A stretch of 6,073 bases of DNA from CAYMLL01 sp964390645 (GTDB taxonomy: Bacteria > Planctomycetota > UBA8108), in assembly GCA_964390645.1 (NCBI GenBank), contig CAYMLL010000394.1, positions 1-6,073 of the forward strand, read 5' to 3'. Shown piece by piece: positions 5,381 to 6,073 of this stretch. Each line of letters begins with the position of its first letter. Positions within the stretch are counted from its first letter, which is position 1. The position numbers and the translations under genes are program-made. Below the pieces are notes generated by a model that had not been told where the DNA came from, searched no databases, and saw only the letters and a program-made list of their open reading frames with translations.

Positions 5381-6073
5381 TCAGGCCATTTGGGTCTCGG
5401 CGACGGATTGCAAGCCGAGGTCAGCGATTGACTTCTCTCGCATTTCTATCTTTCGGACCTTGCCCGTCACCGTCATCGGGAACTCTGACACGAATCGGAT
5501 GTACTGCGGGATCTTGAAGTGGGCGATCTTTCCGTGGCAAAACGCTTTGAGCTCGTCTTCGCTCAACGTCATACCCGCTTCCAGCTGGACCCAGGCCATG
5601 ATCACCTCGCCAAAACGCTCATCGGGAACTCCGATGACCTGCGCGTCCGCGACAGCGGGGTGGGTGTAGAGAAATTCCTCGATTTCGCGTGGATACACAT
5701 TCTCTCCGCCTCGAATAATCATGTCCTTGAGGCGACCCACGATGTTGACGTATCCATCCGCGTCCATGGTTGCGAGGTCACCGGAATGCATCCAGCCCTC
5801 TTCGTCAATGGCCTGAGTGGTCTTTTCCGAATCTTCCCAATACCCCAGCATGACATGAAACCCGCGCGTGCAGTATTCACCTTCCTGGCCGCGCTCAACT
5901 ATGTCGCCCGTTGCGGGGTCGACAATTTTGGCTTCCACATGAGGCAGAACCTTTCCCACGGTCGTCACCCTATGCTCCACCGAGTCCGTCGCCGCGGTTT
6001 GTGTCGACACCGGAGACGTCTCGGTCATCCCATACGCAATGGTCACCTCGGACATATTCATCACGTCGATCAC
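5381..6073 (-). CDS. acyl-CoA synthetase (FadD-like AMP-binding), 3' part
   Basis: The C-terminal 230 residues of a second acyl-CoA ligase; the gene starts beyond the right edge, so the first codon in view (GTG, read as Val) is internal. It should adenylate a fatty or related carboxylic acid and load it on CoA. Motifs in order: A5 IAYGMTETSP (12-21); HSGDLATMDADGYVNI (96-111) with D99 for ATP ribose contact; the hinge GRLKDMIIRGGENVYPREIE (113-132); VIGVPDERFGEV (146-157); and A10 MTVTGKVRKIEMRE (200-213) with catalytic K205. The hinge, RGGENVYPREIEEFLYTHP-like pattern and TVTGKVRK ending fit medium/long-chain FadD or ACSF2-like enzymes more closely than the ligase at 1-360, which reads SGGENISSKE. 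It lies upstream of the cupin gene on the same strand and faces the P450 operon. Confidence 0.94.
   Translation of the reverse strand: MIDVMNMSEVTIAYGMTETSPVSTQTAATDSVEHRVTTVGKVLPHVEAKIVDPATGDIVERGQEGEYCTRGFHVMLGYWEDSEKTTQAIDEEGWMHSGDLATMDADGYVNIVGRLKDMIIRGGENVYPREIEEFLYTHPAVADAQVIGVPDERFGEVIMAWVQLEAGMTLSEDELKAFCHGKIAHFKIPQYIRFVSEFPMTVTGKVRKIEMREKSIADLGLQSVAETQMA

Noticed and set aside
5372..5381. 10-bp palindrome ACTCGCGAGT next to the ligase stop, considered as a terminator
   Set aside because: The stem would be too short (at most 5 bp with no loop) and no T-run follows on the minus strand.

Overview
This window looks like accessory catabolic DNA from a high-GC bacterium. Codons end mostly in G or C, and genes start at ATG, GTG and TTG behind good GGAG-type ribosome sites. 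The family mix (class I P450 with a small ferredoxin, family III CoA-transferase, PF04909-type amidohydrolase, acyl-CoA ligases) is common in actinobacteria and in high-GC proteobacterial or delta-proteobacteria-like lineages such as Myxococcota and Binatota. The sequence does not decide between these, and there is no rRNA or other taxonomic marker.

Layout, plus strand, 1-4661: (i) the 3' end of an acyl-CoA ligase (1-360); (ii) a 60-bp gap with a perfect 18-bp palindrome (383-400) and a strong ribosome site; (iii) a 47-codon TTG-started reading frame (421-564) that resembles the N-terminus of an amidohydrolase and overlaps the next start by ATGA; (iv) a complete cytochrome P450 (561-1859); (v) a 63-residue [3Fe-4S]-type ferredoxin (1865-2056); (vi) a 10-bp-stem hairpin over the ferredoxin stop (2039-2072); (vii) a CaiB/BaiF CoA-transferase (2093-3295); (viii) an amidohydrolase whose real start is 3339 (3339-4661). 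Spacings of -4, 5, 36 and 43 nt suggest one operon from about 421 to 4661.

Layout, minus strand, 4805-6073: an exported cupin-fold protein (4805-5248) lies downstream of the 3' part of a second acyl-CoA ligase (5381-6073, running off the right edge). This block converges on the P450 operon across 143 bp in which I see no clear intrinsic terminator. It looks somewhat less GC-rich than the left block.

Inferred joint role: the P450 and its ferredoxin hydroxylate a hydrophobic substrate. The ligase(s) and the CoA-transferase attach or move CoA on an acid. The amidohydrolase carries out a hydrolytic, decarboxylating or hydrating step. No ferredoxin reductase, transporter or regulator is in view, so the substrate cannot be named. 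The most unusual part is 383-564: an operator-like palindrome followed by what seems to be a shortened amidohydrolase remnant kept as a translated leader for the P450.
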